Positions 47,268 to 55,400 of a DNA stretch of 64,000 nt are shown here, in pieces. Source of the DNA: Limibacillus sp. (GTDB lineage: Bacteria; Pseudomonadota; Alphaproteobacteria; Kiloniellales; CECT-8803); the NCBI GenBank assembly GCA_037379885.1, contig JARRJC010000026.1, forward strand, positions 1 to 64,000. The letters run 5' to 3'. Positions within the stretch are counted from its first letter, which is position 1; every line of letters begins with the position of its first letter. The notes under the pieces were generated by a model, which did no database searches, was not told the DNA's origin, and was given only the letters and a program-made list of their open reading frames with translations. A program made the translations under genes and the position numbers.

Positions 47268-48626
47268 CTAGCGAGGCTTTGCGACCGCTTGTGCCTTGGC
47301 GCGCAGCTCGCGTTTGCGCGCCGCGGAGCCGGGCATGTGGAGTTGTTCGCGGTACTTGGCGACCGTGCGGCGCGCCACCTCCACGCCCTCGGCGGCCAGC
47401 GCCTCAGCCAAAGCGGCGTCCGACAGCACCTCGCCGGGCTTGCGTTCCGCAGCGATCTTGCGCCGGATCATGGCCTTGACGGCGCTGGCGGCGATCTCTC
47501 CCGCGTCGCCTTCGCCAGTGTGCTTGCCCGAGAGTTTCGCGGAGAAGAAGACCCGCAGTTCATGCAGTCCGCGCGGCGTTTCGACCGTCTTGTGCGCGAC
47601 CGCGCGGCTCACCGTCGATTCATGGAGCGAGAGCGCATCGCCCACGGCGCGCAGGGTCAGGGGCCGCAAGGCCTCCATGCCCGAGGCCAGAAAGCCTTCC
47701 TGGTGATTGAAGATCTCCTCTGCGACGCGCAGCAGCGTGGTCTGGCGGCGGTCCAGCGCGCGGCTGAGCCAGCGCGCGTGCTGAAGACGCTCGGAGAGGT
47801 ATTCCCTGTCCTTCTTGCGCTTCGACCCGGCGCGCATCTCGGCATAGTACTCGCGGTCGATCAGGACCTTGGGCAGGGTCGCCGAATTGATCTCGATCCG
47901 CCAGCCGCCACCGGTCATCGGCTTGACCAGAATGTCGGGGGCCAGGATCTGCGGGTCGCCGCGCTCGAACTCGGCGGCGGGGCGCGGGTTGAGGCCCTTC
48001 AGCTTGCCGATCGCCTCCTGGAGCCCGGCGGCGTCGGTGCCGCAGAGCTTCTGAAGCGCCGCGTAATCCCGCTTGCCGAGGAGCGGCAGGTTTTCCAGGA
48101 GGATCCTGGTCGCCTCGTCCAGCGCGCCCGCCTCGCGCAACTGGATCGAAAGGCATTCGGCCAAGTGGCGGGCGAAGATGCCCGGCGGGTCCAGGGTTTG
48201 CAGGCGCTCCAGCACCGAGGCGACCTCGCTGGCCGCGGCCCCGAGGTGCGCCGCGGCGTCTTCGAGCGGCTCCTGTAGGAAGCCGCGCTCGTCCAACAGG
48301 GTCAGCAGGTGAAAAGCGATGCCGCGCTCCGCCGGATCGTTGAAGGACAGGCGGATCTGCTGGGTCAGGTGGCTGAGCAGGTCCGGCTTGCCGGCGATCC
48401 GTTCGCTCCAGTCGCCGATCTGGTCGCTCGCGCCGCTGCCTGCGCCCGCGCCGCCGCGTAGTCTTTCGCGCTGCAGGAAGGGGTTGCCCTCGACCTGCTG
48501 CTGCACGAACTCGCTCAGCTCGGCATGGGTCATCTGCAGCAGCTTGACCGACTGCTGCATCTGAGGGGTCAGCGCCAGGACTTGGCGTTGACTGGGTTTT
48601 AGAGAGAGGCTGGCGCTCTGGGCCAT
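47268..48626 (-). CDS. rpoN: RNA polymerase sigma-54 factor
   Basis: 452 residues. The Gln/Leu-rich region I is seen at the start (RQVLALTPQMQQSVKLLQMTHAEL). The core-binding region follows, and the HTH-bearing C-terminal part contains LHESTVSRAVAHK and the RpoN box ARRTVAKYRE near residue 425. It directs transcription from -24/-12 promoters when activated by enhancer-binding proteins such as NtrC. It is 23 bases downstream of lptB. The gene after it, hpf, has its own promoter. Confidence 0.96.
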   Translation of the reverse strand: MAQSASLSLKPSQRQVLALTPQMQQSVKLLQMTHAELSEFVQQQVEGNPFLQRERLRGGAGAGSGASDQIGDWSERIAGKPDLLSHLTQQIRLSFNDPAERGIAFHLLTLLDERGFLQEPLEDAAAHLGAAASEVASVLERLQTLDPPGIFARHLAECLSIQLREAGALDEATRILLENLPLLGKRDYAALQKLCGTDAAGLQEAIGKLKGLNPRPAAEFERGDPQILAPDILVKPMTGGGWRIEINSATLPKVLIDREYYAEMRAGSKRKKDREYLSERLQHARWLSRALDRRQTTLLRVAEEIFNHQEGFLASGMEALRPLTLRAVGDALSLHESTVSRAVAHKTVETPRGLHELRVFFSAKLSGKHTGEGDAGEIAASAVKAMIRRKIAAERKPGEVLSDAALAEALAAEGVEVARRTVAKYREQLHMPGSAARKRELRAKAQAVAKPR

Positions 48627-48649
48627 GGGAAACGGCCTTTCCCGCGCCG

Positions 48650-49324
48650 TTACATGGAAAAGCGGTCGCCCAGGTAGACGCGGCGCACGTCCTCGTGCGC
48701 GACGATCTCTTCGGGCGCGCCTTCCATCAGCACAACGCCTTCGTGGATGATGTAGGCCCGGTCCACCGTGCCGAGGGTTTCGCGCACGTTGTGATCGGTG
48801 ATGAGCACACCGATGTTGCGGTCCTTCAGATGCAGGACCAGCTCGCGGATATCGTTGACCGCGATGGGATCGATGCCGGCCAGGGGCTCGTCCAGCAGGA
48901 TGAACTGAGGATTGGACGCCAGGGCCCGGGAAATCTCGACCCGGCGCCGCTCGCCGCCGGACAGCGCCATCGCCGAGGTCCGGCGCGGCAGATAGCCGAC
49001 GCCGAGGCGCGCGCGCCGGTACATCGGCAGGTCGCTGATGTCATGCCCGTCCAGCGTCACCCAGCCGGTGTCGGGAGAGATCAGGCCGGTGATGATGTAA
49101 AAGCAGGTGGTTTTGCCGGCGCCATTCGGCCCCAGAAGGCCAACGGCCTCCCCGCGCTGCACCGAAACGGAGACATCCCGCAGAACCGGCCGCTTCTTGA
49201 AGGACTTGCCGATGTTGACGGCATGGAGGCCGTTGTTCGCGGCGACGAGACGGGGGCCGCCGGCCCAATCCTCCGGTTCGTTCTCCGCGTCCTCTGGCCG
49301 CTGCCTGGTCTGATCCATGCTCAA
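48650..49324 (-). CDS. lptB: LPS export ABC ATPase LptB with an internal in-frame deletion
   Basis: 224 residues. Walker A ([11 protein letters not shown]), the signature [11 protein letters not shown], Walker B ([13 protein letters not shown]) and the switch His (ITDHNV) are all present and match LptB. However the sequence runs GVGYLP directly into [11 protein letters not shown]. Normally about 46 residues lie here: the Q-loop Gln, the coupling-helix groove that contacts LptF/LptG, and the helical subdomain. The junction is near 48985. The N-terminus carries a 33-residue extension, so total length hides the loss. LptB powers LPS extraction from the inner membrane. Its start overlaps the lptA stop (ATGA). 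As read it should not be functional. Confidence 0.85.
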   Translation of the reverse strand: MSMDQTRQRPEDAENEPEDWAGGPRLVAANNGLHAVNIGKSFKKRPVLRDVSVSVQRGEAVGLLGPNGAGKTTCFYIITGLISPDTGWVTLDGHDISDLPMYRRARLGVGYLPRRTSAMALSGGERRRVEISRALASNPQFILLDEPLAGIDPIAVNDIRELVLHLKDRNIGVLITDHNVRETLGTVDRAYIIHEGVVLMEGAPEEIVAHEDVRRVYLGDRFSM

Positions 49325-50172
49325 TTCTGCTCCGGTTTCTCCTGGGGCAGCAGCAGTCCGCGAACGCGCTGTCCGCTGCCCGGCGGGCCGCCCAGCATCC
49401 GGCTGACGCCGGTCTTGAGGTTCACCTCGGCGTAGCCGCCGTTCAACTGGTTCTCGCCGCTGGTGATCTTAACATCGCCTTCCAGCGTCGCCAGTTCCTG
49501 ATCCGCATAATATACGCCGCTGTCGCCGCGCGCGTAGTCCTTCGGCGTGGAAACACGAACATCGCCGGTCGCATCGACACGCTCAAGCACGAGATCGTCC
49601 TCGCCGTCCGGGCCCGCGACGAAGAAGGCTTCCATGAAATCGGCGGCGAGACGGCGGTCTTCGCGCACCACGGTCGCGTTGCCCCGCGCCAGGGCGCGCT
49701 GCTCGGCTTCGAAGTACTCCAGGCTTTCCTCGGCGGTGATCTCGTCGGTCTGGGTGGTCAGCCTCAGATCGTCGCCGGTGATGATCATGTGGGCTGTGTC
49801 CAGATCATAGACTGCGCGGTCGCCGGTCACCTGTTCACGCGGGGTGAAGATGCGCACGTTGCCGATCGCCATGACGCGGTAGATCGCCGAGGTGTCTTCG
49901 CCGCGGTAGAGGGCGCGCAGTTCGTCGGCCAGCACCGTCACTTCGCCGCGCGCCGCCCGGGCGCTGCCGCGCGCGATATAGACCTTCTGGTCGCGGCGCC
50001 ATTCGATGCCGTTGGTGGCGGTGATCTCCAGGGGTCCCTTGGAACTGCCGAGCCCGACGGACTGGGCGGCGGCGCCTCCGACATCCAGACCGGCGCCAAG
50101 CGCGATCAGGCCCATCGCCATGGCCAAGCCCAGCCCGGTGGTTCGGATTGCGCGCAGGTGCCGCGGGGTCAT
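49321..50172 (-). CDS. lptA: LPS transport periplasmic protein LptA
   Basis: 283 residues. A signal-type start (residues 8-36, hydrophobic, ending AAAQS) leads to an OstA/LptA beta-jellyroll domain with the sequence [14 protein letters not shown] and repeated beta-strands such as [19 protein letters not shown]. The tail beyond residue 255 is disordered. It bridges the periplasm between LptC and LptD. It overlaps lptC and lptB by four bases at each end, so the three are coupled. Confidence 0.9.
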   Translation of the reverse strand: MTPRHLRAIRTTGLGLAMAMGLIALGAGLDVGGAAAQSVGLGSSKGPLEITATNGIEWRRDQKVYIARGSARAARGEVTVLADELRALYRGEDTSAIYRVMAIGNVRIFTPREQVTGDRAVYDLDTAHMIITGDDLRLTTQTDEITAEESLEYFEAEQRALARGNATVVREDRRLAADFMEAFFVAGPDGEDDLVLERVDATGDVRVSTPKDYARGDSGVYYADQELATLEGDVKITSGENQLNGGYAEVNLKTGVSRMLGGPPGSGQRVRGLLLPQEKPEQN

Positions 50173-50882
50173 TGGGGGTCCGCTTCCTTCTCGTTCGTTT
50201 CTGTCCCGCCGTTTGGCGGAACACTATCACCGCTTGTGGGTCTTTCGTAAAGCACCACCCGGCTCTGCCCGTCCAGGAAGATGATGCGGCCCTCGTCGAC
50301 CAGGCGGAATCCTTCGCCTTGAAGGTCTCCCTCTGGGGCCGAGCCGACGACCGGCGTCTCGCTGACGGCGCGGCCTTTCTTGACCAGAATGCGCACCGAG
50401 TCGGTCTCCAGGGTAATGCCATCCTCGTGGTGCAACTGCACGCCGCCGTCCAGGCGCACGATCTCGGCCTTCTCGTTGTAGACGCCCTTGGGCGCCTCCA
50501 CATCGACCCACTGTCCCCCTTCCATCTGGACCTTGGCCTTGGGCGCGGCAAGGTCGATCAGGTTTTTGTTCGCCCGTTCCTGGGAGGCTTCGTCGGCGGT
50601 GATGATGAAGGGCCGGTCGTCGCTGTCGTAGCTCTCATAACGGGGGTTGCGCATCTTCCGCGCGCTCAAGTCCTGCTCGGTCACCTCCAGCGATTCGATC
50701 GCGACGCGGCCCTCGTCGCGCAGTTGCGGCCAGATGAAGATCAAGAGGATGAGCCCCACCCCGATCGCGGGCAGGGCAAGCTTCATGAAGCCGACGAAGG
50801 CCGAGTATCCGCTCAGAAGCGAATAGCGCGGCGGCGCGTCCGCGCCGGGTCCGCTATGACGATTGGCGTCGGCCACGCTCAA
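50169..50882 (-). CDS. lptC: LPS export protein LptC
   Basis: 237 residues. A polar cytoplasmic head of about 30 residues precedes one membrane segment (about 34-53, KLALPAIGVGLILLIFIWP), then a periplasmic beta-jellyroll domain with FIITADEASQ and VYNEKAEIVRLDGGVQLHHEDG. LptC is the bitopic partner that receives LPS from LptB2FG and hands it to LptA. The last 20 residues are disordered. It follows kpsF by 61 bases. Confidence 0.9.
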   Translation of the reverse strand: MSVADANRHSGPGADAPPRYSLLSGYSAFVGFMKLALPAIGVGLILLIFIWPQLRDEGRVAIESLEVTEQDLSARKMRNPRYESYDSDDRPFIITADEASQERANKNLIDLAAPKAKVQMEGGQWVDVEAPKGVYNEKAEIVRLDGGVQLHHEDGITLETDSVRILVKKGRAVSETPVVGSAPEGDLQGEGFRLVDEGRIIFLDGQSRVVLYERPTSGDSVPPNGGTETNEKEADPQ

Positions 50883-50943
50883 ACCTCACCTTTCCAAAAG
50901 CCCAGTCCAGAACCCGGCGTCATGCCCATTCACGCTACGCCTA

Positions 50944-51948
50944 TCAAGCCACGCCGGCCCGCAGGCAGTCGTGCAGGCGGATGATGCCCACCGGACGGTC
51001 GCCTTCGGTGACGAAGAGCGAGCTGATCAGATTCTCGTTCATGAAGCCCAGGGCCTCGGCGGCCAGGGCCTCGGGCCGGATCGTCTTGGGGGAGCGGGTC
51101 ATCACCTCCCCCGCGGTCCGCTGCAAAAGGTCCTCGCCCATGTGCCGCCGCAGGTCGCCGTCGGTGATGATGCCGAGCAGCGCGCCTTCGGGGTCGGCGA
51201 TGCCGATGCAGCCGAAACCGGCTGCCGTCATGCGGACGATGGCCTCGCTCATGAGAGCATCGGGCGGCGAAAGCGGCAGCTCGCCGCCACCGTGCATCAC
51301 GTCCTGAACACGCAGGAGCTGGCCGCCCAGGCTGCCGCCGGGATGGAACACCGCGAAGTCGCTGGCCGAGAAGCCCTTGCGCTCCAGCAGCACCACGGCC
51401 AGCGCGTCGCCGAGGGCGAGCATCAGCGTGGTCGAGGTGGTGGGAGCCAGGCCCATGGGACAGGCTTCCGGCGCGCGCGGCAGTAAGAGCCTGATATCCG
51501 CCTGCTCGGCGAGCTGGGAGTCGCCGCGGGCGGTCATGGCGATGAGCGGGATCGAAAAGCGCCTGGTGTAGCCGATGATGTCCGCCAGCTCCGCCGTGTT
51601 GCCGGAGTTGGAAAGCGCCAGCACGGCGTCTTCGCGCCCCACCATGCCGAGGTCGCCGTGGCTCGCTTCGCCCGGATGGACATAGAGCGCGGGCGTGCCG
51701 GTGGAGGCCAGCGTCGCGGCGATCTTGCGCGCGATATGGCCGCTCTTGCCCATGCCCGTGACGACCAGACGGCCCTCCAGGCTTTCCAGCAGGTCGGCGG
51801 CCTTGGTCAGGCTGTCGTCCTCATTGAGCGCCGCGCTGAGAGCTTCCAGGCCCTCTCCTTCGATGCGCAGCACGCGCTGGGCGGCGCTGCGGTCGTCCTC
51901 AGGGGCCCGGCCCTTCTTGACGCTTGCGGGTTTGGCGTCGCTTTTCAT
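50944..51948 (-). CDS. kpsF: Arabinose-5-phosphate isomerase, KpsF/GutQ family
   Basis: 334 residues. The SIS domain has VTGMGKSGHIARKIAATLAST near residue 59 and LSNSGNTAEL near 110. Two CBS domains follow (about 210-330), with TDGDLRRHMGEDL between them. It makes D-arabinose 5-phosphate, the first step of Kdo synthesis for LPS. The position beside lptC-lptA-lptB matches this role. Confidence 0.94.
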   Translation of the reverse strand: MKSDAKPASVKKGRAPEDDRSAAQRVLRIEGEGLEALSAALNEDDSLTKAADLLESLEGRLVVTGMGKSGHIARKIAATLASTGTPALYVHPGEASHGDLGMVGREDAVLALSNSGNTAELADIIGYTRRFSIPLIAMTARGDSQLAEQADIRLLLPRAPEACPMGLAPTTSTTLMLALGDALAVVLLERKGFSASDFAVFHPGGSLGGQLLRVQDVMHGGGELPLSPPDALMSEAIVRMTAAGFGCIGIADPEGALLGIITDGDLRRHMGEDLLQRTAGEVMTRSPKTIRPEALAAEALGFMNENLISSLFVTEGDRPVGIIRLHDCLRAGVA

Positions 51949-52089
51949 GCAGCCAGCCTAATAATCCAAAATAGTGGCGCCGCGAAGGCGCGAGATCACT
52001 TTACAACAGTTATACGCGCCGGGCAGCCGCCCTATCTACGCGCCGGGCAATGGCCCCCCTTGCCCGTCTCGTGAAGCGGCAGAGCGCCG

Positions 52090-52704
52090 TCAGACGTGAG
52101 CGAAGATGTCCACCTCGGGCCATCCGGCGAGATCGAGGCGCGCGCGCCAGGGTAGGAAATCGAAGCAGGCTTGAGCCAGCTCGCCGCGCCCTTCGCGCGC
52201 CAGCATGACCTCCAGCTTCTCTTTCAGCCGGTGCAGGTAGAGAACGTCGCTGGCGGCGTAGGCGATCTGCGCTTCCGTCAACTCGGCGGCGCCCCAGTCC
52301 GAGGACTGCTGCTGCTTGGAGATTTCGACCTCCAGCAGGTCGCGGCAGAGATCGCGCAGTCCGTGGCGGTCGGTGAAGGTGCGCACCAGCCGGGAGGCGA
52401 CCTTCGTGCAGTAGACCGGGCGGCAGGTCACGCCCAGGTCGCGCTCGATGACCGCGAGGTCGAAACGCGCGAAATGAAAGATCTTGGTCCGGCCCTCGTC
52501 GCCCAGCAGCGCCTTCAGGTTCGGCGCGGCGTAGTTGGGCTCGGGAAAGTGAACCAGATGCGCGCTGCCGTCACCGGTGGAGAGCTGCACCACGCAAAGG
52601 CGGTCGCGGTTGAGGTTCAGTCCCAGCGTTTCGGTATCCACGGCGAGGTCGCCGGATAGGGCGAGACCGTCCGGAAGGTCGAACTGATGCAGGGAGATGG
52701 ACAT
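52090..52704 (-). CDS. Ribonuclease D-type 3'-5' exonuclease
   Basis: 204 residues, the short alphaproteobacterial form that has only the exonuclease domain. DEDDy residues are visible: Asp and Glu in VDTETLGLN, Asp in HFARFDLAV, and the last Tyr/Asp pair in IAYAASDVLYL. No HRDC domain follows, so it is shorter than E. coli RNase D. It probably trims RNA 3' ends. tRNA-Leu lies just upstream on the same strand, and a short repeat region (52794-52838) separates them. Confidence 0.88.
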   Translation of the reverse strand: MSISLHQFDLPDGLALSGDLAVDTETLGLNLNRDRLCVVQLSTGDGSAHLVHFPEPNYAAPNLKALLGDEGRTKIFHFARFDLAVIERDLGVTCRPVYCTKVASRLVRTFTDRHGLRDLCRDLLEVEISKQQQSSDWGAAELTEAQIAYAASDVLYLHRLKEKLEVMLAREGRGELAQACFDFLPWRARLDLAGWPEVDIFAHV

Positions 52705-52793
52705 GGGAAAGAGCCTCGAACCCGGAGTTTTCTCAAATGGAGGCGCCGCCCGCTCGTCCGGCGGCCCCGCTGCTGGCGAGAGTACGCGCTTTC

Positions 52794-52838
52794 GCCCTCA
52801 GGTCAATTGCCCTCAGGTGCCCCCGGGCGCCCTCGGGT
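52794..52838. repeat. Imperfect 10-bp repeat, three copies
   Basis: GCCCTCAGGT occurs at 52794-52803 and 52809-52818, and GCCCTCGGGT at 52829-52838, spaced 15 and 20 bases. The region lies between tRNA-Leu and the exonuclease gene. Confidence 0.7.
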
Positions 52839-52910
52839 CGATCGCAATCGCCCCTCAAGAAAGGCGCCACGACCCTAAAGGGCAAAAAAGCGTTATCGGA
52901 TCGGGGAGAA

Positions 52911-52997
52911 TGGTGCCCAGGAGAAGACTCGAACTTCCACTCCGGTTAAGGAACAGGTACCTGAAACCTGCGCGTCTACCAATTCCGCCACCTGGGC
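52911..52997 (-). tRNA. tRNA-Leu (CAG)
   Basis: 87 bases including CCA on the minus strand. The acceptor GCCCAGG pairs with the end CCTGGGC; the anticodon stem CAGGT/ACCTG surrounds TTCAGGT, giving anticodon CAG. A long variable arm (TTCCTTAACCGGAG region) fits a class II tRNA-Leu. Confidence 0.97.
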
Positions 52998-53012
52998 CCA
53001 GGTGAGAGCGGC

Positions 53013-53041
53013 TATTTAATAAGTACGCCATATCGGGTCAA
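53013..53041 (-). promoter_or_regulatory. Sigma-70 promoter for tRNA-Leu
   Basis: On the minus strand TTGACC (complement of 53036-53041) and TAAATA (complement of 53013-53018) are spaced by 17 bases, placing a start about nine bases before the tRNA 5' end. Confidence 0.75.
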
Positions 53042-53288
53042 GGCTTTTCCGAGGGGCCGGCGCCGAACGGGCGGTCCCCGGATGGGACAGGCGTCCGGCG
53101 GCGGCGGCGTGTTAGTTCTGTTCCCACTAGCGGGGTAGGCCTTTGCCGTTAATATTCCCGCGATGATATGCAGGGCCTGCGGCCTTGATGCCGCGGGCGG
53201 GGCTTGAGGCCTTTCCGCGTCGGGTCAGGCTGAGGTAGGCTCGCGAATTGGCGGTCGAGATAACAGGAAGCTCAAGAAAGGCAAAGCG

Positions 53289-54239
53289 ATGGCAGGGCGA
53301 CAAGTTACCATCTTTGGCGGATCGGGATTCATCGGACGCTATGTGGTGGAGCGCCTGGCGGACAAGGGCTGGACCATCCGGGTCGCGGTGCGTCACCCGC
53401 GCGGCGCCAACTTCCTGAAGCCTCTGGGCGACGTCGGGCAGATCGTGCCGATCCGCGCGCCCCTGCAGGACGCGGAGGCGGTCCGGGTGGCCTGCGAGGG
53501 CTCGGACGCCGTGATCAATCTGGTCGGCATCCTCTATGAGGCCGGGGATCAGACCTTTGGCGACGTCCAGGCCCTGGGCGCGGAGCGGATCGCCAAGGCC
53601 GCCGCAGCCGCCGGAACGGCGAAGCTGGTGCAGATCTCGGCCATCGGCGCCGATGACGACTCGCCAGCCGACTACGCCCGATCAAAGGCCTATGGCGAGA
53701 AGGCCGTGATGGAGGCCTTCCCCAAGGCCACGGTCCTGCGGCCCTCCATCGTCTTCGGACCGGAGGACGAGTTCTTCAACCGCTTTGCTGCGATGGCCAG
53801 ACTCTCCCCGGCTTTGCCGCTGATCGGCGGCGGCAAGACGCGCTTCCAGCCGGTGTTCGTAGCCGATGTCGCGGACGCCGTGGTGAAGGCCCTGGAGGAT
53901 CCGAAGGCCGAGGGCAAGACCTACGAGCTCGGCGGGCCCAAGGTCTACAGCTTCAAGGAGCTGATGGAGTTCCTGCTGGAGACCATCGGGCGCCGCCGCT
54001 TCCTGGCGCCGCTTCCGGTGCCGCTCGCGAACCTTCAGGCGGCGGTGCTGGAAAGGCTGCCCGGTCCGCCGCTCCTGACCCGCGATCAGGTCAAGATGCT
54101 GGAGCGGGACAACGTCGTCGATCCGGGCATGCCGGGCCTGATGGATCTGGGGATCGAGCCGCGCGCGCTTGAGGCGATCGTGCCCGCCTACCTGCAGCGC
54201 TACCGCAAGGGCGGCGGCTTCACGACGGCCGAGGTCTGA
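53289..54239 (+). CDS. Complex I NDUFA9-like NAD(P)-binding protein
   Basis: 316 residues. The Rossmann motif IFGGSGFIGRYVVERLADKGW lies within the first 30 residues, and the extended SDR pair YARSKAYGEKAV holds the Tyr/Lys catalytic spacing. LRPSIVFGPEDEFFNRFA is highly characteristic of the NDUFA9-like family, an accessory subunit in alphaproteobacterial and mitochondrial complex I. Whether it binds complex I here is inferred. The start at 53289 follows AGGAAG. It converges closely with uppP, only nine bases apart, with no terminator. Confidence 0.9.
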   Translation: MAGRQVTIFGGSGFIGRYVVERLADKGWTIRVAVRHPRGANFLKPLGDVGQIVPIRAPLQDAEAVRVACEGSDAVINLVGILYEAGDQTFGDVQALGAERIAKAAAAAGTAKLVQISAIGADDDSPADYARSKAYGEKAVMEAFPKATVLRPSIVFGPEDEFFNRFAAMARLSPALPLIGGGKTRFQPVFVADVADAVVKALEDPKAEGKTYELGGPKVYSFKELMEFLLETIGRRRFLAPLPVPLANLQAAVLERLPGPPLLTRDQVKMLERDNVVDPGMPGLMDLGIEPRALEAIVPAYLQRYRKGGGFTTAEV

Positions 54240-54248
54240 GGGCCCGGC

Positions 54249-55127
54249 TTAAAGCGCCGCGGCCCCGCCGCCATAGAGCAGCCAGAAAAGAACCCCCGCC
54301 AGCAGCACGCGGTAGATCACGAAGGGCGTGAAGCTGGCCCGCTTCAGCCAGGCCATCATTAACGCGATTGCGATCAGGGCGGAGAAGAAGGAGAGCGCCA
54401 GCGCCACCAGCGCGCTTTGCGTCAGCGCGAGGTCGCCGATCTTGTAGAGGTCGAGCGCGGCGAGCGTGCCCGCGCCGAGGATCGCGGGGATCGAAAGCAG
54501 CATGGAAAAGCGTGCCGCCTCGGCCCGCTCATAGCCGAAGAAGCGCGCCGCGGTCATGGTGATGCCGCTGCGGCTGGTCCCCGGGATCAAGGCAAGGCAC
54601 TGGGAAAGGCCGATGAGGCCGGCCTGGACGAGAGTCAGGTGCTCGACCCGGCGCACGGTCAGGCCCACCTTGTCGGCGACATAGAGCAAAAGCCCGAACA
54701 GCAGGGTCGTCCAGGCGATCACCTCCGCGCTGCGCAGGGTCTGGGTGATGAAGTCCTTGGCCAGAAAGCCGACCAGGATGACCGGCAGCGTGCCGATCAG
54801 CACCGCGACCGCAAGGCGCGCGCCGGGACCGCGCTGGCCGCCGAGCAGTTTGATGAAGCCGCCCGTCATGGCCGCCAGATCGCGCCAGAAATAGAGGCAG
54901 ACCGCGCCCAGGGTGCCGCAGTGGACCGAAATGTCGATCAGCAGCCGTTCGGACTCGCTGAGGCGCGCCGCCTCGGCCCCGGCGCTGTCGAACAGCGCCC
55001 AGGTCAGGATCAGGTGGCCCGAGGAGGAGACCGGAAGGAACTCGGTGACGCCCTGCACCAGCGCCAGGATCAGAAGGAAGAGTATCGGCAAGCTTGACCC
55101 CGCTCGGTCTTGCGGCAATTTACCCAT
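54249..55127 (-). CDS. uppP: Undecaprenyl-diphosphate phosphatase
   Basis: 292 residues, an integral membrane protein with about eight segments. Catalytic motifs are EFLPVSSSGHLIL (residues about 29-41, with the conserved Glu and Ser/His) and PGTSRSGITM near 183. It recycles undecaprenyl pyrophosphate for peptidoglycan and O-antigen synthesis and gives bacitracin resistance. A 273-base divergent region separates it from gltD. Confidence 0.95.
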   Translation of the reverse strand: MGKLPQDRAGSSLPILFLLILALVQGVTEFLPVSSSGHLILTWALFDSAGAEAARLSESERLLIDISVHCGTLGAVCLYFWRDLAAMTGGFIKLLGGQRGPGARLAVAVLIGTLPVILVGFLAKDFITQTLRSAEVIAWTTLLFGLLLYVADKVGLTVRRVEHLTLVQAGLIGLSQCLALIPGTSRSGITMTAARFFGYERAEAARFSMLLSIPAILGAGTLAALDLYKIGDLALTQSALVALALSFFSALIAIALMMAWLKRASFTPFVIYRVLLAGVLFWLLYGGGAAAL

Positions 55128-55188
55128 CAGGGCCCGCGCCCTTGCCGCTGGGCTTACACCAATCCCCCGCCGCGCCGCCAGGGCCTAG

Positions 55189-55296
55189 ATAGTCTCAAAA
55201 TCGGACTATTAGACCTGATGCGGGCGGATAAAGGGCGAAAATCTCCAAAAGCCGGGAACGCGCGCCGGACAAATAGTCAACACACTTGACCTATTT
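55189..55296. promoter_or_regulatory. Inverted repeats in the uppP-gltD divergent region
   Basis: ATAGTC (55189-55194) and GACTAT (55204-55209) face each other. A second imperfect pair, AAATAGTCAA (55271-55280) and TTGACCTATTT (55286-55296), follows, where TTGACC could serve as a -35 box for gltD. They look like operator sites for a nitrogen or stress regulator, but no match to a known site was recognised. Confidence 0.35.
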
Positions 55297-55400
55297 TGCG
55301 CTTTAGACTGGATTTCCGCGGGTCTTTGACGTATCTACCCTTCCACGGACCGCGTCGGCGGCCGCTCAGCACAAAAGAATCATGACGGAGGAAGGGCCTC

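Noticed and set aside
52697-53005. Plus-strand ORF across the tRNA-Leu gene
   Set aside because: It reads through the antisense of a tRNA and lacks any coding support.
53127-53396. 89-codon minus-strand ORF overlapping the NDUFA9-like gene start
   Set aside because: No ribosome site, overlaps a well-supported gene, and has no recognisable sequence.
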